NCBI RefSeq assembly: GCF_001758785.1
Contig: NZ_LROM01000082.1
Coordinates: 62,001-126,000 of the forward strand
DNA length: 64,000 nucleotides
From: Duganella phyllosphaerae
GTDB taxonomy: Bacteria > Pseudomonadota > Gammaproteobacteria > Burkholderiales > Burkholderiaceae_D
Reading direction: 5' to 3'
The translations under genes and the position numbers were made by a program. This document shows, piece by piece, positions 20,345-29,879 of this stretch. Every line of letters starts with the position of its first letter. Position 1 is the stretch's first letter. The notes beneath the pieces were generated by a model. It ran no database searches, had not been told where the DNA came from, and saw only the letters and a program-made list of their open reading frames with translations.

Positions 20345-20406
20345 CCCACAAAAAGACACTTTTTCACACAGATGCCCACTTTAGTGGATGGCCGTATCGT
20401 GGTCAA
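20345..20406 (-). promoter_or_regulatory. dcw promoter with four MraZ-type boxes
   Basis: Read on the minus strand, a TTGACC -35 (20401-20406) and TAAAGT -10 (20378-20383) are separated by exactly 17 bp. Four boxes follow at a strict 10-nt period: GTGGG (20375-20379), GTGTG (20365-20369), GTGTC (20355-20359) and GTGGG (20345-20349). The first box overlaps the -10 and the others cover the predicted start of transcription. MraZ is known to bind tandem repeats of this kind, so MraZ bound here should block initiation. The leader to the mraZ start is about 110 nt. Confidence 0.85.
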
Positions 20407-20846
20407 GCGCTTTCCGGCAATCGAAATCCCGATTTTAGTAATGAAATTAAGGACTTAGCGCGCTTCCTTGAAGCCAGCTAGAAACAAAATAGCTCAACAA
20501 ATTAAGTACTTATGTCCAAAACTGAATGTGGACTCTCATCTATGCACATGTGTTTGGGGGTTGCGCTCGATCAAAAATGACTGGGTCAAAACAATAAAAT
20601 AATCGCATAAAGTTGCCAGATACCAACATTGCATTAAATTATTTACAACAGTCGAGTTCGGTAATGTCGAGGAGGCAAAAGCGGGACAAGGACGATGAAT
20701 GCCGTGCAAAGCGGCTCTGGGGGCGGGGGAATAGCGGGTCAGTGACTTTCAGTCGGCTTTCGGCGTATCAAACCGGTCCATAAGCCGAACATACCAGCTG
20801 GCTTAAGTTGTCTATACATATTAGCGCGAGGCAGTGCCGTGCCATA
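20407..20846. other. Intergenic region between dcw promoter and glpK end
   Basis: About 440 bp with no credible gene. The part from about 20480 to 20680 is clearly more AT-rich than its surroundings. No obvious terminator for glpK, no tRNA and no strong inverted repeat was found. Confidence 0.6.
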
Positions 20847-22358
20847 TTAGCTTTCCTGGTCCTGATGCCAGTCGCGTGAGCGCGCCACTGCCCTGCCCCA
20901 GTTGGCCAGCAAGGCCTGGCGCCGGTCATCGCCCATGGCCGGTTCGAAGCGCCGTTCGCAGGTCCATTGCGCCGCCACTTGCTCGCGGCTGTCCCAGTAG
21001 CCCACCGCCAGACCGGCCAGGTAGGCGGCACCCAACGCCGTGGTTTCGGTCACGTGCGGACGCACCACCGGCACGCCCAGCAAGTCGGCCTGGAACTGCA
21101 TCAGCAGGTCATTACGCGCCGCGCCGCCGTCGGCGCGCACCTCGCTCAAGCTGAAGTCGCGGCGCGAGGCCGCCACGTCGCGCTGCATGGCGATCATCAG
21201 CTCGGCGCTCTGGTAGGCGATCGCTTCCAGTGCGGCGCGGGCGATATGGCCGCGATGGCTGCCCCGGCTCAGGCCCACCAGGGCGCCGCGCGCATACGGG
21301 TCCCAGTGCGGCGCACCGAGGCCGGCAAAAGCCGGCACCAGGAACACGCCGCCGCTGTCGGCCACGCTGGCGGCCAGCGCTTCCACGTCGCTCGATTTCT
21401 GGATCAGGCCCAGGCCATCGCGCAACCACTGCACGGTGGCGCCGCCCATGAACACGCTGCCTTCCATCAGGTAGTCGGTTTCGCCGTCGAGGCGCCAGCC
21501 CACGGTGGTGAGCAGGCGGTTGTGCGATGCGACCGGGTGGCGACCCAGGTGCATCAGCATGAAGCAGCCGGTGCCATAGGTATTCTTGACCATGCCCGGC
21601 TGCAGGCAGGCCTGGCCGAAGGTGGCGGCCTGCTGGTCGCCGGCGATGCCGGCCACGGCAATCGGCACGCCGAACAGTTCGGGCTTCGTCGTGCCGATTT
21701 CCTCGCTCGACGACACCACCTGCGGCAGCAGCTCCTCGGGGATGTCGAACAGCGCCAGCATGTCGCTGTCCCAGCGCAGCAGGTGGATGTTGAACAGCAT
21801 GGTGCGCGACGCATTACCCATGTCGGTGACGTGGCGGCCGGTCAGCTGGAACGCCAGCCAGCTGTCCACGGTGCCGAAGGCCAGTTCGCCGCGCCGCGCG
21901 CGTTCGCGTGCGCCCGGCACGTGGTCGAGCAGCCATTTGAGCTTGGTGGCGGAGAAATAGGCGTCGAGTTCGAGCCCGGTGGCGGACTTGATCAGCGCCG
22001 CCTTGCCGGCCGCGCGCAACGCGTCGCAGGTATCGGCCGTACGGCGGTCCTGCCAGACAATGGCCGGGGCGATCGCCGCACCGGTAGCGCGGTCCCACAC
22101 CAGCGTGGTTTCGCGCTGGTTGGCGATGCCGATGGCGCGGATCTGGCGCGGGTCGATGTGGTTGTCGCGCAGGACCTGGCGGGCCACGGCGAGCTGGCTT
22201 TGCCAGATGTCCTGCGGGTCGTGTTCGACCCAGCCGGGATGGGGGAAATGCTGGGGATATTCGGCTGCCGCGCTGCCGCAGATGTGGCCGGCGTGATCGA
22301 ACACGATGGCGCGCGAACTGGTGGTGCCTTGGTCCAAGGCCAGTATGTACTGTTTCAT
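20847..22358 (-). CDS. glpK: Glycerol kinase
   Basis: FGGY-family kinase that phosphorylates glycerol to sn-glycerol 3-phosphate. The 503-residue length matches GlpK. Visible signatures are the N-terminal [46 protein letters not shown] and the C-terminal [20 protein letters not shown], which matches the FGGY signature 2 region. No glpF, glpD or glpR is adjacent. It lies about 57 bp downstream of the RNase P RNA gene on the same strand and may receive some read-through from it. Confidence 0.97.
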   Translation of the reverse strand: MKQYILALDQGTTSSRAIVFDHAGHICGSAAAEYPQHFPHPGWVEHDPQDIWQSQLAVARQVLRDNHIDPRQIRAIGIANQRETTLVWDRATGAAIAPAIVWQDRRTADTCDALRAAGKAALIKSATGLELDAYFSATKLKWLLDHVPGARERARRGELAFGTVDSWLAFQLTGRHVTDMGNASRTMLFNIHLLRWDSDMLALFDIPEELLPQVVSSSEEIGTTKPELFGVPIAVAGIAGDQQAATFGQACLQPGMVKNTYGTGCFMLMHLGRHPVASHNRLLTTVGWRLDGETDYLMEGSVFMGGATVQWLRDGLGLIQKSSDVEALAASVADSGGVFLVPAFAGLGAPHWDPYARGALVGLSRGSHRGHIARAALEAIAYQSAELMIAMQRDVAASRRDFSLSEVRADGGAARNDLLMQFQADLLGVPVVRPHVTETTALGAAYLAGLAVGYWDSREQVAAQWTCERRFEPAMGDDRRQALLANWGRAVARSRDWHQDQES

Positions 22359-22414
22359 CGGCGTCCCCGGTCGGCGCGGTGTCGCATCGATCCGGCGGCA
22401 GCCGCATGGTTATT

Positions 22415-22762
22415 AGTTGAAGCAAGCCGATAGGCCGGATTTTGTTACGGCGCGGCGAACCGCGCTATGACAGCCATTCCTCTAGGCGCTGGATTACTCC
22501 AGCGCTCAAGCTTCCTACCCGCACGCTCCGCGAGCAGCATCATCGCGTGCCTATTTGGAATTGCACCAGGTGGAGGTTACCGCGTTTCACCGTAACTTAA
22601 TACGCTCGTCTCTGTGGCCCTGTTCCTCGCCTTATACCTCGCCGGCTTGCGCCAGCAAAGGCTTTCGGCGGACGGCCGTTAACCGTCACCCCGCTCTGTG
22701 GAGTCCGGACCTTCCTCCCGCCAGGCATTACGCACTGGCCAGCGGCTGTCTGGCTTGCTTCA
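22415..22762 (-). ncRNA. rnpB: RNase P RNA (bacterial type A)
   Basis: Catalytic RNA of RNase P, which removes 5' leaders from pre-tRNAs. The minus strand has the conserved CR-I core GAGGAAGGTCCGGACTCCAC and the complementary 5' and 3' ends GAAGCAAGCC / GGCTTGCTTC that form helix P1. The ACAGAG segment and GGTGAAACGCGGTAACCTCC, near the specificity-domain junction, are also visible. Ends are set by P1 and are accurate to a few bases. A promoter placed right for this 5' end is visible. The length of about 345 nt is normal for a betaproteobacterium. Confidence 0.95.
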
Positions 22763-22768
22763 GGCGGC

Positions 22769-22798
22769 ATTGTAACAGCCCATGCCGCCAATTCTGAA
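22769..22798 (-). promoter_or_regulatory. Promoter of rnpB
   Basis: The minus strand carries a TACAAT -10 (22769-22774) and a TTCAGA -35 (22793-22798) with an 18-bp spacer. The -10 ends 6-7 bp before the 5' end predicted from helix P1 of the RNA, which is the expected start distance. Confidence 0.6.
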
Positions 22799-22875
22799 AT
22801 TTGGTGTCGCCATTGTTAAAGCCCGCGCCGGGGCGCCGCCTTAGAATGATGAATCCCTACCTGTAAAGGCCACAC

Positions 22876-24585
22876 ATGACGCACCCCACCCGCAGCGGCG
22901 GCCAGATCCTGGTCGACGCCCTCCAGATCCACGGCGTCGATACCGCCTTCGGCGTGCCCGGCGAAAGCTATCTCGACGTGCTCGACGCGCTGCACGACTC
23001 CGGCATCCGCTTCATCATCAACCGCCAGGAAGGCGGCGCCGCCTTCATGGCCGACGCCTACGGCAAGATGACCGGCCGCCCTGGAATCTGCTTCGTCACG
23101 CGCGGACCGGGCGCCACCAATGCCTCGATCGGCGTGCATACCGCGTACCAGGATTCGACGCCGATGATCCTGTTCATCGGCCAGGTGGGCAGTGACTTCA
23201 TCGACCGCGAAGCGTTCCAGGAAATCGACTACCGCCGCATGTTCGGGCAAATGGCCAAGTGGGTGGCGCAGATCGACCGCGCCGACCGCATTCCCGAGTA
23301 CCTGGCGCGCGCGTTCCAGGTGGCCACCAGCGGCCGCCCCGGCCCGGTGGTGCTGGCCCTGCCCGAGGACATGCTCACTACCATGGCCGCAGTCGCCGAT
23401 ACGCGCCGCTACCAGCCGGTGCAGGCGTCGCCATCAAGCGCGCAAATGGACACCGTTCGCACCATGCTGCAAGGCGCACAGCGCCCGTTGCTGCTGCTGG
23501 GCGGCGGCGGCTGGACCGAGCAGGCCTGCGCCGATGTGCGGCGCTTTGCCGAAGTGAACCACCTGCCGGTGGCGTGCGCGTTCCGCTTCCAGGACCTGCT
23601 CGACAACGACCATCCCAATTACGCCGGCGACGTCGGCATCGGCATCAACCCCGCGCTGGCCAAACGCGTGCGCGAGGCCGACGTCATCGTTGCCATCGGC
23701 CCGCGCCTGGGCGAGATGACCACTGGCGGCTACGGCCTGCTGGCCGCGCCAGTACCGCAGCAGCGCCTGGTCCACGTTCATGCCGACGCCGAGGAACTGG
23801 GCAGCGTGTACCAGGCCGAGCTGATGATCAACAGCGGCATGCCGCAATTTACGGCCATGCTGGCCGCGCTGGCGCCATTGCAGAGCGACGCGTGGCAAGC
23901 GAGCGTGGCGGCGGCGCGCGCCGACCTGGCGGCGTGGCAACAACAGCCACCGATTTTCCAGGACGGCGCCGCACCGCTCGACCTGTGGCAGGTGGTGCAG
24001 GACATCGACCGTATCGCCCCGCACGACGTCATCATCACCAACGGCGCCGGCAACTACGCCACCTGGGCACACCGCTTCCACCGCTACGGCGGCATGCGCA
24101 CCCAGCTCGCGCCCACCAGCGGCGCCATGGGCTACAGCGTGCCGGCCGGCGTGGCGGCCAAGATCATCGACCCTGAGCGCACCGTGATCACCTTTGCCGG
24201 CGACGGCGAATACATGATGAACGGCCAGGAGCTGGCCACGGCGGTGCAGTACCGCGCGGGCGTAGTGGTGATCGTGTTTAACAACGGTATGTTCGGCACT
24301 ATCCGCATGCACCAGGAGCGCGATTATCCGGGCCGCGTGTCGGGCACGGAATTGCACAACCCCGATTTTGCGGCGCTGGCGGTGGCCTACGGCGGCCACG
24401 GAGAAGTGGTGACGGCGACAGCCGAATTCGGCCCGGCGCTCGAACGCGCGCTGGCGTGGGCCAACGAAAAACAACTGCCGGCGCTGATCGAGCTGCGCTA
24501 TGACGGCGAGCTGATTACGCCGGGGGCCACCTTGGCCACCATCCGCAGCACGGCGCAGGCCGCGCAGGCAGCCCGGAAAATCTAG
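22876..24585 (+). CDS. ThDP-dependent enzyme, acetolactate synthase-like
   Basis: Three-domain thiamine diphosphate enzyme of the acetolactate synthase/benzoylformate decarboxylase superfamily, 569 residues. The catalytic Glu that activates the cofactor is visible as Glu52 in NRQEGGAAFMADAYGK. The ThDP/Mg2+ motif begins GDGEYMMNGQEL (442 onward) and ends near VIVFNNGMFGTI. No small regulatory subunit (ilvH) or other ilv gene is adjacent, so a role in branched-chain amino acid synthesis is doubtful. Alternatives are a catabolic acetolactate synthase, oxalyl-CoA decarboxylase-like or other 2-oxoacid decarboxylase; the sequence alone does not decide. It is divergent from rnpB and its stop is 2 bp from the stop of the convergent small exported protein. 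Confidence 0.85.
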   Translation: MTHPTRSGGQILVDALQIHGVDTAFGVPGESYLDVLDALHDSGIRFIINRQEGGAAFMADAYGKMTGRPGICFVTRGPGATNASIGVHTAYQDSTPMILFIGQVGSDFIDREAFQEIDYRRMFGQMAKWVAQIDRADRIPEYLARAFQVATSGRPGPVVLALPEDMLTTMAAVADTRRYQPVQASPSSAQMDTVRTMLQGAQRPLLLLGGGGWTEQACADVRRFAEVNHLPVACAFRFQDLLDNDHPNYAGDVGIGINPALAKRVREADVIVAIGPRLGEMTTGGYGLLAAPVPQQRLVHVHADAEELGSVYQAELMINSGMPQFTAMLAALAPLQSDAWQASVAAARADLAAWQQQPPIFQDGAAPLDLWQVVQDIDRIAPHDVIITNGAGNYATWAHRFHRYGGMRTQLAPTSGAMGYSVPAGVAAKIIDPERTVITFAGDGEYMMNGQELATAVQYRAGVVVIVFNNGMFGTIRMHQERDYPGRVSGTELHNPDFAALAVAYGGHGEVVTATAEFGPALERALAWANEKQLPALIELRYDGELITPGATLATIRSTAQAAQAARKI

Positions 24586-24587
24586 GG

Positions 24588-25112
24588 TCAGGCGCCGCCG
24601 TTGCTGGCGGCCGGCGCATCCTTCTGCTCTTTTTGCGGCGGACAGGCGCGGCACACGCCCGCCTTGCGGCCAAAATCGGTCACCAAAGGCAACCGCATCG
24701 GCACCGTGGCGTCGCCGCAGTAGCCGCCATCGAGCACCAGCGCCTTGCCGCCTTCGACGATCTTGCCGCTGATGGTGCGCTCGTCCTCTTCCGGTGGCTG
24801 CACGGTGAAGTACATCTGCCTGCCGCGCGGATCGATATTGACGTCGCTGGCCACCACCGGCCAACTGATGCCGCCGGCCGTGTATTCGTACAGCACGGTA
24901 TCGACCTCGTTAAACCGTTGCAAGGTGATGCGCTGGCCGCCGAATTCGCCGCTGTCGGCATTGATGCACAAGTCGGAAAACACGAGCATGCCGTAGCGCG
25001 GCAAGCCGCGCTCGTCGGCCTTGCGCGCGCCGGGCGCCTTGGATGCCGCCAGCACCGCGCACGAGGCCAGCAGCAGGGCGCCGGCCAGCAGCGCACGTTG
25101 TCGGTTCTTCAT
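24588..25112 (-). CDS. Putative exported protein of unknown function
   Basis: I do not recognise this 174-residue protein. The N-terminus has a basic start and a hydrophobic segment ending LASCAVLAAS, which could be a lipobox (Cys18) or a signal peptidase I site, so export is likely. Further cysteines occur in SDLCINAD, GYCGDATVP and a C-terminal GVCRACPPQ pair. The last 15 residues are Glu/Lys/Ala-rich. It lies downstream of the porin on the same strand, beyond the porin terminator, and is convergent with the ThDP enzyme. Confidence 0.65.
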   Translation of the reverse strand: MKNRQRALLAGALLLASCAVLAASKAPGARKADERGLPRYGMLVFSDLCINADSGEFGGQRITLQRFNEVDTVLYEYTAGGISWPVVASDVNIDPRGRQMYFTVQPPEEDERTISGKIVEGGKALVLDGGYCGDATVPMRLPLVTDFGRKAGVCRACPPQKEQKDAPAASNGGA

Positions 25113-25128
25113 TCGTCAATCGCTTTCC

Positions 25129-25162
25129 CAAAAGAACAACGGCTGCACCAGGCAGCCGTTGT
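25129..25162 (-). terminator. Rho-independent terminator of the porin gene
   Basis: A perfect 11-bp stem (ACAACGGCTGC with its complement at 25136-25162) with a five-base loop is followed on the minus strand by TTCTTTT. It begins 25 bp after the porin stop. Confidence 0.85.
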
Positions 25163-25186
25163 GGATTCTAAACCTGAGAAGTCAGA

Positions 25187-26284
25187 TTAGAATGCGTGTT
25201 TTACGCCCAGGTTGAAGGCTTTGTCGCCCGTACCGGCTTCGGTGTTGTTACCGACGGTGTAAGCAGCGCCGTTTTTGTTGTTGATTTTAGCGAAAGCAAC
25301 ATAGGTGCTGGTGCGCTTCGACAGAGCATACGAGTAACCAACAGCGAACTGGTTAGCATCGCGGTTCAGTGGATCTTTGTCGTTCTTGCGGGTGTACGAA
25401 GCCATCACGGTGCCGGCGTCGCCAACTGGTGCGGTCAGACCGATCAGCGCGTTGACGGTGTTTTCCGAGTTGCCGTAAGGCAGGTTGCTGTAAGCGTTAG
25501 GCACTGCAACGTTCGAGCTGTTCAGGCCTTTGTTGTTGCCGTAGGCAACGTAAGCTTTAACAACTTTGAAGTTGTAGTTCACACCAACCAGGGTGTTGTG
25601 GCCGTTACGCAGGTTAGGATTGGTCGCGGTGTCGTTGTTGTGCGTGTTGTACGCGATACCAACGTTCAGGTCGCCATTGGTGTACAGACCCGACGCGCCG
25701 ATTTGACGCTGTGCGCCCGAATCGCCAGCTTGTTCGCCCAGGCTGTACGAAACCGAACCCGAGAAACCGTAGTAGCTAGGGGTTTTGTAGACAACAGCGT
25801 TGTCGTTGCGGGTGCCGGTGGTGACGTTAGCCACGGCGCTGGTCGAGCCCACTGGGAACAAGTTTTTGGCGGTACCGGCCATGCCCATTGCGAACGGGTC
25901 AGCCACGTCGCGCAGAACTTCGTAGTAAGGGGTGTACTGACGACCCAGGGTCAGGGTACCGGCAGTTTTCGAGCTCAGACCAACGTAGGCTTCGCGGTTG
26001 AACAGGCGATTGGTGCTGTTGTCCAGTGCGCCGTCGTCGGTTTTTACGCCGGCTTCCAGCTTGAAGATAGCGTTCAGACCGCCACCCAGGTCTTCGGTAC
26101 CTTTGAAGCCGATACGCGAAGCCGAAGCAGTGCCGCTACCCAGTTTGGTCACGTTGCCATTGATGCCACCGCGTTCTGCGACGATACCGGCATCAACGAT
26201 ACCGTACAGGGTAACGTTCGATTGTGCCATTGCCACGTTGCTCAGGGCGCCCAGGATGGCGATGGAGATCAGGGATTTTTTCAT
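25187..26284 (-). CDS. General outer-membrane porin (Gram-negative porin family)
   Basis: Trimeric 16-strand beta-barrel porin allowing passive diffusion of small solutes. The 365-residue product has a typical signal peptide (MKKSLISIAILGALSNVAMAQ) with cleavage after AMA. The mature start SNVTLYGIVDAGI is characteristic of Burkholderiales porins, and the alternating barrel pattern and terminal Phe (GVKHAF), needed for BAM recognition, are present. Codon use is more AT-ending than in its neighbours, as often seen in very highly expressed genes. A good ribosome site (gaaggaa) precedes the start. It is followed by a strong terminator and preceded by a long regulatory region. Confidence 0.95.
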   Translation of the reverse strand: MKKSLISIAILGALSNVAMAQSNVTLYGIVDAGIVAERGGINGNVTKLGSGTASASRIGFKGTEDLGGGLNAIFKLEAGVKTDDGALDNSTNRLFNREAYVGLSSKTAGTLTLGRQYTPYYEVLRDVADPFAMGMAGTAKNLFPVGSTSAVANVTTGTRNDNAVVYKTPSYYGFSGSVSYSLGEQAGDSGAQRQIGASGLYTNGDLNVGIAYNTHNNDTATNPNLRNGHNTLVGVNYNFKVVKAYVAYGNNKGLNSSNVAVPNAYSNLPYGNSENTVNALIGLTAPVGDAGTVMASYTRKNDKDPLNRDANQFAVGYSYALSKRTSTYVAFAKINNKNGAAYTVGNNTEAGTGDKAFNLGVKHAF

Positions 26285-27040
26285 TCTTTATTTCCTTCAG
26301 TTGTATTGCTATCAAAGGTAAAGCAGCTAATAGTGCGGCTCAATTCGGTTGCTTATCGACGCCTGCTGCGACGTCGTTTGCGCCTGAGAGCTCACTCCCG
26401 AGCGGCCACTGCTGTCTTTCTGTGGCGCTATTTTATCGCATCGCAATATTTCATGCCGAGCAAGCGAATCAGACGCGTTCTTTCCGCACGATGAACATGG
26501 GTGACAGTCCGTTGTGCGGCCTGCCTGTGTAACGTTGCCATGTCATGCATCATTACAACATCGTGGTCGGACCAAGTAAAAATAGCTACATTGCTATTTA
26601 CCGCGCTATTTTATAACGAAGAGCTCGTATTCACCCCTAACTCATTGCTAATAAGCTTACAAGTCGTCGCCTGGTTTGCGCCTAAAAAAATCCAGAAGAT
26701 GTTAAAAACCAACTTTGCAAGCCGTATTACAGGCGTATGACAGGGGTAAATTCTGCCCGAATTGCAACTTTTAAAGGCAACTCAAGATTTTGTAAGTAAA
26801 TGCTACCTGTTGCGCCGCAGCCACAAAAGCTGCACCACTTCGTGCGTAATTCGCCCCAAACGGGGGCGCGATGCACCGAAAACGCTGCCAGACACCGGCG
26901 AAAAACACCGGATCCGGCCGGCAAGTGCGGACTGCGGCGGACGGCGGCCAGCGGTCTGCCGCACGCGCTCTGTTAAAATAGCATCATTTCCCCCATGTCC
27001 GGCCTGGCCGGGCATCAGCTTGAAGCGCCCCCAACCACCT
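26285..27040. other. Long divergent intergenic region, porin / ftsY
   Basis: About 750 bp without a credible gene, lower in GC than the flanks. It must hold the porin promoter on the minus strand and the ftsY promoter on the plus strand. A TAAAAT -10-like hexamer at 26974-26979 lies 61 bp before the ftsY start, but no convincing -35 was found for it. Another TAAAAT on the minus strand lies about 150 bp upstream of the porin. No clear operator was identified. Confidence 0.5.
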
Positions 27041-28093
27041 ATGTTTAGTTTCTTCAAGAAAAAACCTGTCGCCCCCGAAGTGCCGCAGGTCGCCACCCCG
27101 GCACCAGTGCCGGCGCCCCCATCCACGCCCGCCACCCCTGCCATCCCTGCCATTCCTGATCTTCCGGCCCTGCTGCCGATCGAGGAACCGGCGCAAAAGC
27201 AATCGTGGATGACGCGCCTGAAGGCTGGCCTGTCCAAGACCTCGAACAACCTCTCACTGCTGTTCGTCGGCGCCAAGATCGACGACGACCTGTACGACGA
27301 GCTGGAAGCGGCGCTCTTGATGGCCGATGCCGGCGTCGATGCGACCGATTACCTGCTTACCGCACTCAAGCGCAAGGTCAAGGAAGACAAGCTGCTCGAC
27401 GCCGCCGCCGTCAAGGCCGCGCTCAAGCAACTGCTGACCGAGCTGCTGCTGCCGCTGCAAAAGCCGTTCGAGCTGGGCCGCCACCAGCCGATGGTGATGA
27501 TGATCTCGGGCGTGAACGGCGCCGGCAAGACCACCACCATCGGCAAGCTGGCCAAGCACATGCAGTCGAACGGCCAGTCGGTCTTGCTGGCCGCCGGCGA
27601 CACTTTCCGCGCCGCCGCCCGCGAACAATTGATGGTCTGGGGCCAGCGCAATAACATCACCGTGATTTCGCAGGCCTCGGGCGACCCGGCGGCCGTGTCG
27701 TTCGACGCGGTACAGTCGGGCAAGGCGCGCGGCCTCGACGTGGTGATGATCGATACCGCCGGCCGCCTGCCCACCCAGCTGCACCTGATGGAAGAGCTGA
27801 AAAAGGTCCAGCGCGTGATCGGCAAGGGCATGGACGGCGCACCGCACGAAACCTTGTTGGTCATCGACGGCAATACCGGGCAAAATGCGCTGGCGCAAGT
27901 GAAAGCGTTCGACGACGCCCTCAAGCTGACCGGCCTCGTGATTACCAAGCTGGACGGCACAGCCAAGGGCGGCGTGCTGGCCGCCATCGCCCGCGTGCGT
28001 CCGGTGCCCGTGTATTTCATCGGCATCGGTGAAAAAATCGAAGACTTGCAGCCGTTTGTCGCGGCCGAGTTTGTTGAAGCCCTGCTCGGATAA
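27041..28093 (+). CDS. ftsY: Signal recognition particle receptor FtsY
   Basis: SRP-receptor GTPase that docks ribosome-SRP complexes at the membrane. The 350-residue protein has a short basic start (MFSFFKKK), a Pro/Ala-rich linker to about residue 45, then the N domain and G domain. The G motifs SGVNGAGKTTTIGKLA (about 156-171), AAGDTFRAAAREQL, VMIDTAGRLP and TKLDGTAKGG are all visible. The start at 27041 gives the common FtsY N-terminus; the frame is open upstream without conservation. The long acidic A domain of the E. coli protein is missing and replaced by the Pro/Ala linker. It is followed by ftsE and ftsX. Confidence 0.96.
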   Translation: MFSFFKKKPVAPEVPQVATPAPVPAPPSTPATPAIPAIPDLPALLPIEEPAQKQSWMTRLKAGLSKTSNNLSLLFVGAKIDDDLYDELEAALLMADAGVDATDYLLTALKRKVKEDKLLDAAAVKAALKQLLTELLLPLQKPFELGRHQPMVMMISGVNGAGKTTTIGKLAKHMQSNGQSVLLAAGDTFRAAAREQLMVWGQRNNITVISQASGDPAAVSFDAVQSGKARGLDVVMIDTAGRLPTQLHLMEELKKVQRVIGKGMDGAPHETLLVIDGNTGQNALAQVKAFDDALKLTGLVITKLDGTAKGGVLAAIARVRPVPVYFIGIGEKIEDLQPFVAAEFVEALLG

Positions 28094-28117
28094 TTACAGA
28101 GATAAGCACACCATAGA

Positions 28118-28774
28118 ATGATCGAATTCCGCAACGTCTCCAAGCAGTACTCCCCCGATGCGGTGGCGCTGCGCGACATCTCGTTCAACGTCGACAAGGG
28201 CGAACTGGTGTTCCTGGCCGGGCCGTCCGGCGCCGGCAAGTCCACCTTGCTGAAAATGATCGCCGCCGTCGAGCGCCCCACGGCCGGCCAGGTGATCGTC
28301 AACGGCCAGGACATCTCGCGCATCCGCGCGTCGGCCGTGCCGTTCCTGCGCCGCAAGCTGGGCCTGATCTTCCAGCAGCAGCGCCTGCTCATCGACCGCA
28401 CCATCCTGGCCAACGTGATGCTGCCGCTGCTGGTGACCGGTTCCTCGCACCGCGAGGCCGAGCAACGCGCCCGCGCCGCGCTCGACAAGGTAGGCCTGCT
28501 CGAGCGCGCCAGCGCCCAGCCGCTGGCGCTGTCCGGCGGCGAGCAGCAGCGCGTTTCGATCGCGCGCGCCATCGTCAACCGGCCGCAGGTGATCCTGGCC
28601 GACGAACCCACCGCCAACCTCGACCGCGCCAGCGCCAACAAGGTGCTCGACGCACTCAAGGCGTTCCACTCGGTGGGCGTGACCTGCCTGATTTCCAGCC
28701 ACGATGAGCAGATGCTGGACGCCGCAGCGCGCGTGATCCGGCTCGACCACGGCCAGCTGGAGGTGGCGCCATGA
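28118..28774 (+). CDS. ftsE: Cell division ATP-binding protein FtsE
   Basis: ABC-type ATPase that, with FtsX, controls periplasmic peptidoglycan hydrolases at the septum. The 218-residue protein shows Walker A GPSGAGKSTLLKM, the signature LSGGEQQRVSIARAI and Walker B VILADEPTANLD. It starts 24 bp after ftsY and overlaps ftsX by 4 bp, so FtsE and FtsX are translationally coupled. The gene order ftsY-ftsE-ftsX is conserved in proteobacteria. Confidence 0.97.
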   Translation: MIEFRNVSKQYSPDAVALRDISFNVDKGELVFLAGPSGAGKSTLLKMIAAVERPTAGQVIVNGQDISRIRASAVPFLRRKLGLIFQQQRLLIDRTILANVMLPLLVTGSSHREAEQRARAALDKVGLLERASAQPLALSGGEQQRVSIARAIVNRPQVILADEPTANLDRASANKVLDALKAFHSVGVTCLISSHDEQMLDAAARVIRLDHGQLEVAP

Positions 28775-29691
28775 CTTACTGGTTCCGCCAGCACCATTAC
28801 GCGCTGTCGGTGGCGCTGGTGCACCTGCGCCGCGCGCCCGGCAGTTTCCTGTTCAATATATTAGTGGTGGCAATTGCGCTGGCGCTGCCGTTCATGGGCG
28901 CCACCCTGCTCGACAACGTGCGCCCCATGTCCGAGCAACTGTCGGTCGATCCCGAGCTGAGCATCTTCCTCAAGCAGGACACGCCGCGCCAGCAAGCCGA
29001 GGAACTGGCCGTGCTGTTGCGCCAGGCGGTGCCCGACAAGCAAGCCAAGATCATCTTTACCGAGCGCGAAAAGGCGCTCGAAACCCTCAAGGAAAAAAGC
29101 GGCCTGGCCGATGTGTTGACCACGCTGGGCGAAAACCCGCTGCCGGACAGCTACGTGCTGAAACTCGACGCGTTCCGCCTGGCCGAGTCCGGCGGCGACG
29201 TCGATGCGCTGGCCGAGCAAATCCGCGAACTGCCCGGCGTCGATACGGTGCAGGTCGATTCGGCCTGGGTCAAGCGCCTGGCCGCGCTGCTGGGCATCCT
29301 GCGCCTGGCGCTGCTGCTGCTGGCGGCAACGCTGGGCACGGTGGTCGTGGCCGTGGTGTTCAATACCATCCGTTTGCAGGTGCTCACGCAACGCGAGGAA
29401 ATCCAGGTCTCCAAGCTGATCGGCGCCACCGACAGCTTTATTCACCGCCCGTTCTATTACACCGGTGCGCTGCTGGGCCTGTGCTCGGGTGCGCTGGCGC
29501 TGGGCGCGGTGGCGCTGGCGCTGCGTCCGCTCAATGCGGCGATTGCCGAATTTGCCCGCCTGTATGCCTCCGAGTATCAGCTGACGCCGTTGTCGCCATT
29601 GCTGATGGCTGCCCTGCTGGCCCTGTCGGCCGGCCTCGGCCTGATCGGCGCGGTGCTCTCCGTGCAACGCCACCTGGCGCGCGTGCAGTAA
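28771..29691 (+). CDS. ftsX: Cell division protein FtsX
   Basis: Membrane partner of FtsE with four transmembrane helices and a periplasmic loop that engages amidase activators. The 306-residue product has TM1 at about 24-46, the periplasmic domain at about 47-165 (including ELPGVDTVQVDSAWVKRL), and then three helices with the conserved VVVAVVFNTIRLQVLTQREEI stretch split across TM2 and the cytoplasmic loop. It overlaps ftsE by 4 bp. A palindrome follows its stop. Confidence 0.95.
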   Translation: MTYWFRQHHYALSVALVHLRRAPGSFLFNILVVAIALALPFMGATLLDNVRPMSEQLSVDPELSIFLKQDTPRQQAEELAVLLRQAVPDKQAKIIFTEREKALETLKEKSGLADVLTTLGENPLPDSYVLKLDAFRLAESGGDVDALAEQIRELPGVDTVQVDSAWVKRLAALLGILRLALLLLAATLGTVVVAVVFNTIRLQVLTQREEIQVSKLIGATDSFIHRPFYYTGALLGLCSGALALGAVALALRPLNAAIAEFARLYASEYQLTPLSPLLMAALLALSAGLGLIGAVLSVQRHLARVQ

Positions 29692-29699
29692 TTACCCGG

Positions 29700-29723
29700 T
29701 GCCGCAACCAATTGGTTGCGGCA
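29700..29723 (+). terminator. Hairpin after ftsX, possible terminator
   Basis: A perfect 10-bp stem TGCCGCAACC / GGTTGCGGCA with an AATT loop starts 8 bp after the ftsX stop. There is no uninterrupted T-run after it, so it may be a weak or Rho-assisted terminator or an mRNA 3'-end stabiliser. Confidence 0.4.
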
Positions 29724-29879
29724 TGTGCGGCCTTTAACCGACTTCCCAAGCCCCTCCCGTCAGGATAGGCACGACGTTAAGTCCTGTCTAAGCTCCAACG
29801 CGCACACTTCATACATGGAAGCGATGAGTTCGAACAAGCTCATAGCAAAATCACTATCAAGACGATAGATTTGCAGCAA

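Noticed and set aside
20290..20481. A 63-codon plus-strand frame upstream of mraZ
   Set aside because: It covers the dcw promoter and MraZ boxes, and has neither a ribosome site nor family similarity.
22555..22797. An 80-codon frame in the RNase P RNA region
   Set aside because: The region folds and matches as rnpB on the other strand, which explains the sequence.
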